From positions 1 through 64,000 of the forward strand of contig CAZUQM010000016.1 of NCBI GenBank assembly GCA_964622545.1: DNA of 64,000 bases. Direction: 5' to 3'. The translations under genes and the position numbers were made by a program. The stretch is from JAFGLZ01 sp964622545 (GTDB lineage: Bacteria > Planctomycetota > Phycisphaerae > UBA1845 > JAFGLZ01). The number at the start of each line of letters is the position of its first letter. The stretch's first letter is position 1. This document shows, one piece after another, positions 50,875 to 59,684 of the stretch. Below the pieces are notes generated by a model. That model saw only the letters and a list, made by a program, of their open reading frames with translations, did no database searches and had not been told where the DNA came from.

Positions 50875-53800
50875 TCACCGCTGCTTCGGCGGCGGTGCGA
50901 GGTGGAGCGGCTCGCTGTCGAGCGGGCGGATCAGCTCGACGCGGACGGGCACGTCGCCGGCGGCCGCCTCGGCCGGCGGGTGGATGAGCACGTCGCGCGT
51001 GTCGGGCCCGTGACCGCGGCGTTTGAGGCCGAGCAGCTTGGCCGGTTCGACGGCGAAGCCGTCGGGCATCGTGAGGCGGATCCACCAGTCGGGACCGGAA
51101 GGACGTTTGCCGTCGATGACGAGTTGGCCCGGGATCGGCTGACCGGCCGGTGTCTTGGCGTCCGATAGCGACAGCTCGGCAACGAGTCGGCGGACCTTCT
51201 CGGGCGGAAGACTGACTAATGCCAATCTGGGTATCTCCGGCGGATCGGGCAGGGCGGCGAGCGTCTTCTTGCACTGCTCATCTGAATCGCACGGGATGAT
51301 CTCGTAGACCCTTACCTCGCGCGGTTCGATCCTCGCTCTGTGATAGCCCGTGACGGTTCGTCCTGCCAGGCCGGCCTTGTGCAAGCCATCCGACATGAGC
51401 CAACCCCAGGCCGGGTGACGGCCCATCTCGCGGACAGCTTCGGCCGACGGCTTGAACCCGATGCCTGCCGGTTGGTCGCTGAAGTTGGTGAAGATCAGCC
51501 CGATGTGGCCGTCGGGGGCCTTCCAGCACGCGCCCATCACGGCGGGCCAGGTGACGGTGCGCTCGAAACGGCTGTTGCCGAACCATCGGGCGGTGACTTG
51601 TGCGGGGCAGTGGACCTCCGGCGGACGGAGCATCTGGCCGTAGCCGAGGAACTTGCCGGCCATGAGCCGCGCCTTGGCGAGCCGGCGGAAGTAGACGCCC
51701 TTCTCTCTGTGGGCGGGCTCCATGTAGAACGGGGCCATCCAGCCGAGCTGTGTACCCCAGAGGAAATCGCGGCCGACCTTCATCGCGAAGGCATTCGCGT
51801 CGTCAGTCGGGTGCACGCGGTTGGCGAAGTGGACGCGCATCCCGCCGTAGACGACGGCATTGATGGGGATCATCTCGGGCCGGCGGGGGTTCCAGACGAG
51901 GAACGCGTCGATGTTCTGCGAGTAGGGCTCGGCGTTGTTCTCGGTGGTGAAGAAGACCTGCGAGCCCTTGGCTTGGCCGATGGCCTGGATGCGGTCCATC
52001 ATCTTCCAGTAGGCGGGCACCCACCACTGACCGCCGCCGACGGGATGACCGTGGGATGCGTCCATGCAGAGGCGCGGCCGGGCCGCAGCGATCTGGTCGA
52101 GGTAGACGGCGTCGACGCCGACCTTGTTGACCAGCCCGTCGATGATCTCGCAGACCTTGTTCTGCCAGACGTCGGTGGTGGGGCACATGACGGCGAGCTT
52201 CTCCTTCGAGCCGTAGACTTCGATGATGGGTTTGTCGTCGGGGCCCTTGGTGGCGGCGGGCTTGGCGACGGCGTCGAAGTCGTCGGTGTCGGTGTCCCAG
52301 AGCCGGCCGTTGATGTAGGGCATGATGGTGATGCCGCGGTCTTGGAGCCGCTTGACGGCCGCGGGGAAGCCGTCCTTGGTGGGGAAGTAGTGCGGGTAGT
52401 CGTCGTCGAACGGGATCTTGTGCCAGTTGTACCAGTGCACGCCGATGGGCACGCCGAGGAAGTCGGCGGCGGCGACGATCTTGGGCTCGACCTCCTCGGG
52501 CGGCCCGCTCATGAGCAGCCAGGTCAGGCCGTCGCGGAGACGTTTGGGCATGTCGTCGCGCTGATGGAGCGGGCCTCGGGCCATCCACGGCGCGGTCAGG
52601 GCCCAATCGCGGTAGCGTCGGGCGGCGTCGAACCAATCGCCCGCGAGCGGTCCGATGACGACGGGGTGTTGCATCGAAAAGCCCCGGCCGGGCACGCCCA
52701 TGTCGGGTGGCGGGATTTGGAACTTGAACTCGCCGCCGGCCTGGATGTTGAAGTTGAGGGTGGCGGCCTTGGGGTGCGGACGGGCCAGGTAGAGCGTTGT
52801 GTCGCCGATGGTGGCGGAGAGGTACTGCATGGGCCAATAGCCGGCGGGGTAGTGACCTCCGCGACTACCGACGAAGTCCTTGGTCAGGATACCCCAGTTG
52901 CCGCGTGGCACGGCCAGGTCGATGTGGCCTCGCTCGCCGACCGGCCCGATGACGGGGAACTCGACGTCCCAAAGGCCGGCGTCTTCGAGCTGGTTGTCGA
53001 CGTCGAGGCGGGCGCGGAGCATCGGGTCGCCGGCGATCACCTCGACATGCGCGTGGACGTTGAGCACCCCCTTGCAGTCGGGGACCTTCACGTCGCGCCA
53101 GGTGAGCGTGAACGTGACGTGGCTGTCCTCCGAGGGGCTCGTGCCCGTGCCCTTGGCGTTGCGGAGATCGGGCATGCCGGCCTTCTTCGAGTCGATCGTA
53201 ATCGTCTTGCCGTCCTTGAAGCGGATCTTGAGCCGCCAGAGCGGCGGAGGCTCGGCCCGGCCGGGTCCGATGAAATCGCGGGCGGTGTCGAGGTGGAGCA
53301 GACTGGCGATGCTCGCGCCGTGCGTCATGTCCAGATGGAAGATGGCGTGGTCGTTGGCCAGCCACAGCCGGCCGGCCTTGTCGTGGAGCATGAAGGCCTG
53401 CGGGGTCTCGCCGGCCGATGTGAACGCGTGGCTTGCGACCTTGCGGTTCGCGACGGCCTGGACGGCTCGGGCGGCGCGGTCGAGGTGGTCTTGCGTTAGC
53501 GTAAACGGGTTACGCGCGAGCAGTGAGCGGTGGAGGGCGCGGTCGAGGCGAACCTCGATGGGCTCAGGCGTTCGTGGAGACGAGGGACGCCTCGATTCAC
53601 GTCCGCCTGCGAGCCGATCGAACTGCCGCACCCGCGGCTGTGGCGGCAGCTTGGCCACGCGGGCCCGCAGCGTGTTGAGTGGTTCGAGGGGATTGACCTT
53701 GACGGTCGGCGGGTTCGTCACGCGCTGCCACCAGAGCTCCATCACGCGGTGCGGCTGGTCCGGGCCGATGTAGAGCCAGCCCTCGAACGTGTGCTGCTTC

Positions 53801-55014
53801 GTGGACCACTCCACGACGGGGAACTGGAGGTAGGCGCAGTAGCCGAGCGGGTGGTCGTGCCAGATGAGGTGGTCGCGGCTGAGCAAGCCGATCGCGTTTG
53901 TCCCGTCGCTCATGACGGCCCAACGCGGGAGATTCTTGCTGGCCTTGCTGTTCGTGAATCGCCCCGATTGCCCGTCGGCACCCTTCCAGATCGGAAAGCT
54001 GGTGTCCCGGATGCTGAGCTGGAGGAAGTGCAGTTCGTTCCAGGCTTCGGGCTCGTCCTGCCGGACCTCGGCGCGGACGTGGGTGACGGGCGAGCCGGCG
54101 AGATACGTATACCAATAGGTCGCGCGGGCGTTACCCTCGGTGGTCTTCTTGCCTTGGCGATACTGGGCATCGACGCGGAGGACGGTACGCAGCGGCCCGG
54201 CGGAGGTGACGGAGACCTTGGCGTCGGCGTCGTCCTTGAGCAGGAACATGGCTCGGGGGTCGCGGCGGTAGAGGCGGTCCTCGAAGTAGAACCCGTCGGT
54301 AGCCGCGCCGGTGTGCATGAAGGTCATCTGGCTGGGAAAGCCACCCATCGATCGGACGTCCTCGGCGGTGGGTGTGTCGAGGCCGAGCATGAACTTGACG
54401 TCCTGGGTGAAGCCGCCGACGGACCCGGTCGGTTGGTCCGCTGGGTCGTCCTTGGCGGGCTTGGCTGGGGCGGGCTCGAGCAGCCCGCCGGTCGCGCCGA
54501 TGTGCTTGAGCCCGTAGTCTCGGTTGGCAATGCGGATGCCGTCGGCGTCCTTGGTGAGGGTGAGCGTCTCGACGGTGGCGAGGTTGGGCGCCTGATCGTC
54601 GTGGTCGGGACGGACCTGGGCGGAGCAACCCGTGTAGAGCAGGACGCGGCGCGTGGCCTTGGCCTTCGTGCTGCCGGTGAGGGGGAAGACGAGCAGTCGA
54701 CGGTCGCCCTCAGCGGCGAGCTGGAACGGCAGGCGGCGGACGGGTCGGCCGTCGCCGTCGAGCTCGATGAGCCGCCACGACGGGATGGGTCCTTTGACGT
54801 CGTCGGGTAGGTCGACCTGAGCGACGGCCTGGAAGAGCCAGGCCGGACCGTTTGAGACGTCGATGCCGATGACGCGTTTGTGATCGGGATAGAGCGTGCC
54901 GGCGTCTGGGTTCGGGATGCCTGGACGGCCGGCCAGGGATGTCGCGGCGGTGGTCGTCGCCAGGACGATGCTGAGTACAACGATGACGTGACCATGCTTG
55001 CTCGTACGGGACAT
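50875..55014 (-). CDS. Very large exported DUF6259-type glycan-related protein
   Basis: The 1379-aa product starts with a Sec signal (VIVVLSIVLATTTAATSLAG). An N-terminal ~550-residue beta-sandwich region (exo-alpha-sialidase/rhamnogalacturonan-lyase-like) has GPAWLFQAVAQVDLP and GFTQDVKFMLGLDTPTAEDVR. A central TIM-barrel-like region follows (LGVPIGVHWYNWHKIPFDDDYPHYFP, GITIMPYINGRLWD, VDAVYLDQIAAARPRLCMDASHGH, FFTTENNAEPYSQNIDAFLVW). A C-terminal beta domain ends it. The DUF6259 assignment rests on the YLDQ-GH-TEN pattern. The start at 55014 has GGAGGA 8 nt upstream. It is probably a secreted glycoside hydrolase; the catalytic residues are not established. Confidence 0.72.
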   Translation of the reverse strand: MSRTSKHGHVIVVLSIVLATTTAATSLAGRPGIPNPDAGTLYPDHKRVIGIDVSNGPAWLFQAVAQVDLPDDVKGPIPSWRLIELDGDGRPVRRLPFQLAAEGDRRLLVFPLTGSTKAKATRRVLLYTGCSAQVRPDHDDQAPNLATVETLTLTKDADGIRIANRDYGLKHIGATGGLLEPAPAKPAKDDPADQPTGSVGGFTQDVKFMLGLDTPTAEDVRSMGGFPSQMTFMHTGAATDGFYFEDRLYRRDPRAMFLLKDDADAKVSVTSAGPLRTVLRVDAQYRQGKKTTEGNARATYWYTYLAGSPVTHVRAEVRQDEPEAWNELHFLQLSIRDTSFPIWKGADGQSGRFTNSKASKNLPRWAVMSDGTNAIGLLSRDHLIWHDHPLGYCAYLQFPVVEWSTKQHTFEGWLYIGPDQPHRVMELWWQRVTNPPTVKVNPLEPLNTLRARVAKLPPQPRVRQFDRLAGGRESRRPSSPRTPEPIEVRLDRALHRSLLARNPFTLTQDHLDRAARAVQAVANRKVASHAFTSAGETPQAFMLHDKAGRLWLANDHAIFHLDMTHGASIASLLHLDTARDFIGPGRAEPPPLWRLKIRFKDGKTITIDSKKAGMPDLRNAKGTGTSPSEDSHVTFTLTWRDVKVPDCKGVLNVHAHVEVIAGDPMLRARLDVDNQLEDAGLWDVEFPVIGPVGERGHIDLAVPRGNWGILTKDFVGSRGGHYPAGYWPMQYLSATIGDTTLYLARPHPKAATLNFNIQAGGEFKFQIPPPDMGVPGRGFSMQHPVVIGPLAGDWFDAARRYRDWALTAPWMARGPLHQRDDMPKRLRDGLTWLLMSGPPEEVEPKIVAAADFLGVPIGVHWYNWHKIPFDDDYPHYFPTKDGFPAAVKRLQDRGITIMPYINGRLWDTDTDDFDAVAKPAATKGPDDKPIIEVYGSKEKLAVMCPTTDVWQNKVCEIIDGLVNKVGVDAVYLDQIAAARPRLCMDASHGHPVGGGQWWVPAYWKMMDRIQAIGQAKGSQVFFTTENNAEPYSQNIDAFLVWNPRRPEMIPINAVVYGGMRVHFANRVHPTDDANAFAMKVGRDFLWGTQLGWMAPFYMEPAHREKGVYFRRLAKARLMAGKFLGYGQMLRPPEVHCPAQVTARWFGNSRFERTVTWPAVMGACWKAPDGHIGLIFTNFSDQPAGIGFKPSAEAVREMGRHPAWGWLMSDGLHKAGLAGRTVTGYHRARIEPREVRVYEIIPCDSDEQCKKTLAALPDPPEIPRLALVSLPPEKVRRLVAELSLSDAKTPAGQPIPGQLVIDGKRPSGPDWWIRLTMPDGFAVEPAKLLGLKRRGHGPDTRDVLIHPPAEAAAGDVPVRVELIRPLDSEPLHLAPPPKQR

Positions 55015-55293
55015 GCCGGTTTCCTCCGTGTCGTGGGGCGGTGGCCGATGGTGGAACGCTCCTGGAGCGGCGCCGCTCCGAAGCCGATTCCTTGCGGGGT
55101 GGAACAGTGCGTCCACGGGAGGTTCTCCTCGGGTGGGGCATGGCCTCAGTCGCAGGGGCTCAGTATCTGCTCGATGGGGACCGCGCAGCCCCGAATGAAT
55201 TCGTGTCCCCTACCTCTGAGGAGGCGGGCCACCCCGATCAGTCGGGCGGGCCACCTGAGTCTATCCAACTGTCCCGACGTGCCTGCTGGCGGC

Positions 55294-55821
55294 CTAGCCG
55301 CCGAACGTCTCGTGGCTGACCATCTCGCCGAGCGGGCGGCGGCGGTCGGTCTCGGCGAAGGCGTCGTCGTCGAGCGGGTAGCCGATGGGCATGATCCACA
55401 TGACGCGGTACGTGTCGGGCAGCTCGAGGAAGGCGTGGACGGGATCGTGCGTGAACGCGCCGATCCAGCACGTGCCGAGGCCTTCCGCGCGGGCGGCGAG
55501 CGCGAGGTGGTCGACGGCGATGGTGACGTCGACGATGGCCATGTGCTCGCCGATCCAATGGAACTTGCTGGGATAGCTCTTGCCGCAGGCAGCGATCACG
55601 ACCGGCGCCCGGCCGATGAAGGTCTGGTTGTTGCAGAGCTCGGCCAGCTTGGTGCGTCGACCGGCGTCGCGGACGACGACGAAGTGCCACGGCTGGACGT
55701 TGTTGCCGGACGGGGCGAGGCGGGCGGCGTCGAGGACGCGCTCGAGGACGGCCTCGTCGATGGGCTTGTCGCTGAACTTGCGGACGCTACGTCGCGTCTT
55801 GATGGCGTCGAGAAGATCCAT
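55294..55821 (-). CDS. Nitroreductase family protein (FMN-dependent)
   Basis: The 175-aa protein has the family N-terminus AIKTRRSVRKFSDKPID (FMN phosphate binding by Arg). It also has the conserved RLAPSGNNVQPWHFVVV segment, and AARAEGLGTCWIGAF with IMPIGYPLDDD toward the end. Members reduce nitroaromatics, quinones or flavins with NAD(P)H. The length is normal for short nitroreductases. The ATG at 55821 follows AAAGGCAGG. It stands between two exported-protein genes with no operon partner, so the physiological substrate is unknown. Confidence 0.9.
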   Translation of the reverse strand: MDLLDAIKTRRSVRKFSDKPIDEAVLERVLDAARLAPSGNNVQPWHFVVVRDAGRRTKLAELCNNQTFIGRAPVVIAACGKSYPSKFHWIGEHMAIVDVTIAVDHLALAARAEGLGTCWIGAFTHDPVHAFLELPDTYRVMWIMPIGYPLDDDAFAETDRRRPLGEMVSHETFGG

Positions 55822-56270
55822 GTCGGCCTGCCTTTCGTGTTGTGGTGTCGTGGCGTATCGCGTCGCGGCTGCGATGTCGCGGTCATCAGGATGCAGCGGA
55901 CGCCGGTTGGATGCAAGGGGGACGGCAGGGACCAGGGATTAGGGAACAGAGATCCGGCAGGTGCCTCCTGCGAACGAACACCCTGCGGTCTGGGGTCTGA
56001 GGGCTCAGGACCGAGGTATGAAGGGTGTGGCCTGAGTCGGGGGCGGCTCTTGGGAGAGCGCTTTCTGGGCAGGGTGTGTGTTGGCCTCACGGGCAACAGG
56101 CCCCGCCGCGGACCGTGGGGCTCGGGTGCATTCCTTGCTCTTTCGGGCAACGGACCGCACGGAGGAACCCCCTTGGCTGAAGCCACGGAGGACCGGTTTG
56201 GCGGGAGCCTCGCCCCGCGCACAGCCGAGGGCGGCTGTGCCACATGGGGCTTCACAGTGGGGCACAACCC
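55822..56270. other. Spacer with heptamer array and palindromes
   Basis: No gene is supported. It contains a heptamer array (about 55981-56022) that lies 3' of the HD-GYP gene, and GC-rich hairpin remnants such as CCCCGCCGCGGACCGTGGGG near 56101. Confidence 0.55.
55981..56022. repeat. Heptanucleotide array (about 5 units)
   Basis: The units gtctggg, gtctgag, ggctcag, gaccgag and gtatgaag run nearly in register. It is more degenerate than the other arrays. Confidence 0.5.
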
Positions 56271-57512
56271 TTACGGGTACAGCAGCTTGAAGAGGGTCTC
56301 GGTGGTGTCGGCCTGGTGATCGTTGTCGCGGTCGGAGCCCACACCGTAGAGGTAGAGGAGGTCCTCGCCTTGGAACGATTTCAGGCGGACGCCGGAATCG
56401 GGCCCCAGAGGCGTGGGGTCCTTCAGGCGTCGGCTGGGCAGGCGGCGGCCTTCGCTGTCGAAGGCGATGACGCCGATGGGCTGGAACGGGTCGCTTCGGT
56501 TGAGCCGGACCACGATGGCGTAGCGTCCGTCCTCGAGCTGGATCCTCGCCCCGATGGGGAAGGGATGAATCAGCCGGACGAAGGCGGCCGTGAGCTCCGG
56601 ATCGAAGTGCTTGCGGTACGGGCCGTGCGTCATCTCCCACAGGGTCCGAACGGGCGAGCGTGCGCGGGAGTAGGTCCCCGTGGCGGTCGCGGTCTCAAAC
56701 GCATCGGCGATGCGAACGATGCGCGAGAGGGCGGGCACCCTGGCACCGGGCAGGCGATCGGGGAAGCCCGTTCCCGCGTGGTTTTCATGATGCGTGCGGA
56801 CGACCGCGCGGACCATGGCCGGGAACTCCTCGGTGAGCTGAGCGGTACCCTCGATCGGATGGACCCAGACCCGGTCCCACTCCAGGTAGGTCAAGGTCCG
56901 GTCGGTGTGGATGATCTCCGGTGCGTCGGCCAGGGCGCTGTCCATGAACAGGACGCCGAGACCCAACGAGACCATGCCGCATCGGACGGGGTCCCGCCCT
57001 CCAGGTGGACGTCCGTGTGGCCTGAGCCTCTCAGCCAGGATGTCCTGCGCGCCCGCGGCGAGCATCATGGCGGTGTAGAGAACACGGCACGTGCGGTCGG
57101 ACAGGTAGCTTTCGGTATCCAGGCTTCGGGCGAGTTGGGCGGTTGCTCCCGGGTGCTGGGCGATGAAGTCAAGCACCTCGAGGACGGCTTTGCTCATCTC
57201 GTCGAGGTCGACGCCGGTGAGTGAGGTCCGCTCGGCGTACTGCTGGTCCGCCTTGCCCATGGACTCGACAATGCGGGTCTGGACGGCATGGGCGACCTGT
57301 CGGTCTTCCTGCCCTCGCTCAAAGGGGAGCTTCTCGTTGCGTTGCGGGTCGAGGATCCGGATCTCAAGGTCCGGACAGTGCTTGCGAAGCTCGTCGACGT
57401 CGGAGGTTTCGAGCGACCGACCCGCCGGCGCAACGACATGGTGGGCCCGAATCAGGGGCTCGTAGAGGCGCATGCCCGCCTGTAGCTCCTCACACCGGAT
57501 GGATCGTGGCAT
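56271..57512 (-). CDS. HD-GYP-type protein with a degenerate HD motif
   Basis: The 413-aa protein begins with a DUF3391-like segment (EELQAGMRLYEPLI). It has the GYP half of an HD-GYP domain (RTHHENHAGTGFPDRLPG) preceded by VHPIEGTAQL, the HPxxG block. The usual LLHDIGK is replaced by LGLGVLFMD, so the first metal-binding His-Asp pair is not intact. The c-di-GMP phosphodiesterase activity expected of the family is therefore doubtful; a binding or scaffold role is possible. The C-terminal ~110 residues form a beta-rich extension (GARIQLEDGRYAIVVRLNR) often found in planctomycete HD-GYPs. Confidence 0.8.
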   Translation of the reverse strand: MPRSIRCEELQAGMRLYEPLIRAHHVVAPAGRSLETSDVDELRKHCPDLEIRILDPQRNEKLPFERGQEDRQVAHAVQTRIVESMGKADQQYAERTSLTGVDLDEMSKAVLEVLDFIAQHPGATAQLARSLDTESYLSDRTCRVLYTAMMLAAGAQDILAERLRPHGRPPGGRDPVRCGMVSLGLGVLFMDSALADAPEIIHTDRTLTYLEWDRVWVHPIEGTAQLTEEFPAMVRAVVRTHHENHAGTGFPDRLPGARVPALSRIVRIADAFETATATGTYSRARSPVRTLWEMTHGPYRKHFDPELTAAFVRLIHPFPIGARIQLEDGRYAIVVRLNRSDPFQPIGVIAFDSEGRRLPSRRLKDPTPLGPDSGVRLKSFQGEDLLYLYGVGSDRDNDHQADTTETLFKLLYP

Positions 57513-57648
57513 AGCTGCTTCTCAAATCGGGTTCAGAGCGGCGTCTATGACGATTATCGACGATTTGTCATTGGTGCTTTAACTTATGCAGCACTCGTTA
57601 TCCAGGACGGCCTGTTCGTGAGATCTCCCTGTGGCATGCGTCGTTTGT

Positions 57649-57833
57649 CTAGGGCTTCGCCCCACTCGATCTTTGTAGGCTCGGATCGGGATGGCGAAAC
57701 GCCTATCAGCGCTGGGACCGTCAGCAAGCCGTGTTGATGAGGCCCTGAAACAGCGATGCCCGTTCACCGTCGCCTCTTCGCCGGCGGACCCGGACCTGGG
57801 TAACCGACCGATGCACTTGTGTTGGACGACTCG
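57649..57833 (-). mobile_element. Diverged MITE copy F (A/B family)
   Basis: On the minus strand it begins near 57833 with AGTCGTCCAACAC and TCGGTCGGTTACCCAGG. It ends with CGATCCGAGCCTACAAAGATCG and CTAG (57649-57652), paralleling the ends of copies A, B and D. The centre is much changed. Confidence 0.6.
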
Positions 57834-57981
57834 TGCTGCCTTTCAGACGTATCGCGACGACCTGTCCGAGCCGCCGGATTCATCCGGCGCGGCCGCGCGG
57901 CATGAATGCCGCGGCTCGAGCAGCAGCCGTGGCGTGTGCCGCCCTGTCCATCGTCGCACGATGTGTGAAACGCGGCCCTAG
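57830..57981. mobile_element. Palindromic element H with imperfect 31-bp terminal repeats
   Basis: The left end CTCGTGCTGCCTTTCAGACG and the reverse complement of the right end CTAGGGCCGCGTTTCACACA align over about 31 bp and end in CGACGA. The middle holds two small hairpins, CGCCGGAT-TC-ATCCGGCG and GCGGCAT-GA-ATGCCGC. It shares its ends with elements F and B, so the three are packed end to end. Confidence 0.6.
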
Positions 57982-58161
57982 TAGTCCAACACAATTGAAT
58001 TTGTCGGTTCCACAACTTCGGGGTCGTCGTCAGAGACGCGACTGTGAAGGAGCGTTGTCGTTCAGGCGCTCCAACAACACAGCTCCCTGACGGTCGCTGC
58101 TCTGAGTGGCGTATCGCTTACCTGATCGGAACCCACAAAAACAAGTGTGGTCGGGTACTAG
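57978..58161 (+). mobile_element. MITE copy B, identical to copy A
   Basis: This 184-bp element is flanked by CTAG at 57978-57981 and 58158-58161. By eye it matches copy A at every base, although the two lie 53 kb apart. Identity of two non-coding copies implies recent transposition. Confidence 0.85.
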
Positions 58162-58188
58162 AGTCATGCCGTGATGAGCGGGAAGGCG

Positions 58189-58197
58189 TGGTATGAT
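58189..58197 (+). promoter_or_regulatory. Extended -10 box, probable glyA promoter
   Basis: TGG-TATGAT lies 130 nt upstream of the glyA start and just right of MITE copy B. No good -35 box is seen. The MITE insertion may have altered the upstream promoter region. Confidence 0.4.
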
Positions 58198-58326
58198 AGC
58201 CGGCGTCGACCGTGGCGAGCGGCATGGACGATATGGTAACCTGGAACGCAAAGCACCCGGCGAACTCGACTGCATTCATGTGGCCTCGGCAACGGGCCGA
58301 AATGGCACAACGAAGGACGCAACACC

Positions 58327-59601
58327 GTGACCGATCTTTGGACCGATATCGACACCGTCACGCCGCTCGAGGCGGCTGATCCGCAGGTGTGGGCTGCACT
58401 GCTGCGGGAGCGTGAACGTCAGCACCAGACGATCGAGCTGATTGCCTCGGAGAACCACGTCTCCAAGCCCGTGCTGGAGGCGACGGGCTCGATCTTCACC
58501 AACAAGTACGCCGAGGGCTACCCGCGAAACCGTCACTACGGCGGCTGCGATGTGATGGACGAGATCGAAGACCTCGCGCGCGACCGTGCGCGGGAGCTGT
58601 TCCACGCCGAGCACGTGAACGTGCAGCCGCATTGCGGCAGCTCGGCCAACATGGGCGTGTACATGGCCTGCCTGCGTCCGGGCGATACGATTATGGCGCT
58701 TGATCTGGCTCAGGGCGGGCACTTGACGCACGGGCATCGGGCCAGCTTCAGCGGCAAGCTCTATCGTGTGATCAGCTACGGGGTGGACCCGGAGACCGAG
58801 CAGTTCCACATGGCCGAGATCCGTCGGCTGGCCCGCGAGCACAACCCGGACCTGATCGTGACGGGCGCGTCGGCCTATCCGCGGACGATCGACTTCGAGG
58901 CCTTCGCGGAGGTCGCCGAGGAGTGTGACGCCCTGCTGATGGCCGACATCGCGCACATCGCGGGGCTCGTGGCGGCCGACCTGCATCCGTCGCCGATCAA
59001 GTGGTGCGACTTCGTCACGACGACGACGCACAAGACGCTGCGCGGGCCGCGGTCGGGCATGATCATGTGCAAGAGCCCGTGGGCCAAAGCGATCGACAAG
59101 ACGGTCTTCCCGGGCATCCAGGGCGGACCGCTCATGCACGTCATCGCGGCCAAGGCGGTGGCGTTCGGCGAGGCGCTGCGGCCCGACTTTCGAGCCTATC
59201 AGCAGGGCATCCTGACCAACGCCCAGGCGATGAGCGACGCGCTCAAGTCGCACGGCTTTCGCATGGTCAGCGGCGGGACGGACAACCACATGATGCTGGT
59301 CGACCTGCGGAGCAACCACCCGGCCGTGACGGGTCGACATGGCGAGGTCTGGCTGCAGCGCGCGGGGATCATCGTCAACCGCAACGCGATCCCGTTCGAC
59401 GAGCGGAAGCAGTCGGAGACGAGCGGGCTTCGGATCGGCACGCCGGCGAGCACGTCGCGCGGCATGGGTCCGGACGAGATGCGTGTGATCGCGGGGTGGA
59501 TCCACGAGGTGCTCGGTGCCCACGGCAATCCGATCGCCATCGAGCGTGTGCGGCAGCAGGTGGTCGAGCTGTGCGATCAGTTCCCGCTGGGGCATGAGTA
59601 G
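58327..59601 (+). CDS. glyA: Serine hydroxymethyltransferase
   Basis: GlyA interconverts serine and glycine with tetrahydrofolate, using PLP. The 424-aa product has IELIASENHVSKPVLEATGS, the active-site block TTTHKTLRGPRSG with the PLP lysine at residue 236, and ADLHPSPIKWCDFVTT before it. SGLRIGTPASTSRGM follows near the C-terminus. The start is a GTG at 58327 with AAGGA 9 nt upstream. The length is standard. Its upstream region carries MITE copy B. It has no folate- or glycine-pathway neighbour, and no glycine riboswitch was recognised. Confidence 0.97.
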   Translation: MTDLWTDIDTVTPLEAADPQVWAALLRERERQHQTIELIASENHVSKPVLEATGSIFTNKYAEGYPRNRHYGGCDVMDEIEDLARDRARELFHAEHVNVQPHCGSSANMGVYMACLRPGDTIMALDLAQGGHLTHGHRASFSGKLYRVISYGVDPETEQFHMAEIRRLAREHNPDLIVTGASAYPRTIDFEAFAEVAEECDALLMADIAHIAGLVAADLHPSPIKWCDFVTTTTHKTLRGPRSGMIMCKSPWAKAIDKTVFPGIQGGPLMHVIAAKAVAFGEALRPDFRAYQQGILTNAQAMSDALKSHGFRMVSGGTDNHMMLVDLRSNHPAVTGRHGEVWLQRAGIIVNRNAIPFDERKQSETSGLRIGTPASTSRGMGPDEMRVIAGWIHEVLGAHGNPIAIERVRQQVVELCDQFPLGHE

Positions 59602-59684
59602 GTGTCGTCCGCCAGGAGTTCGCACACGTTCCGCTCCCCTTTGACCTTTGCTTGAAGCTACCCCGTTCTGTTGGAGGGCAAGTC

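Larger units (their letters stand above)
57513..58326. other. 814-bp spacer: MITE cluster and glyA promoter
   Basis: No gene is supported. From left to right it contains a diverged MITE copy (F), a different palindromic element (H), the A-identical MITE copy B, then the probable glyA promoter at 58189-58197. Confidence 0.7.

Noticed and set aside
57513..58326. Glycine riboswitch upstream of glyA
   Set aside because: The conserved structure in that leader is explained by MITE hairpins. No riboswitch core was recognised.
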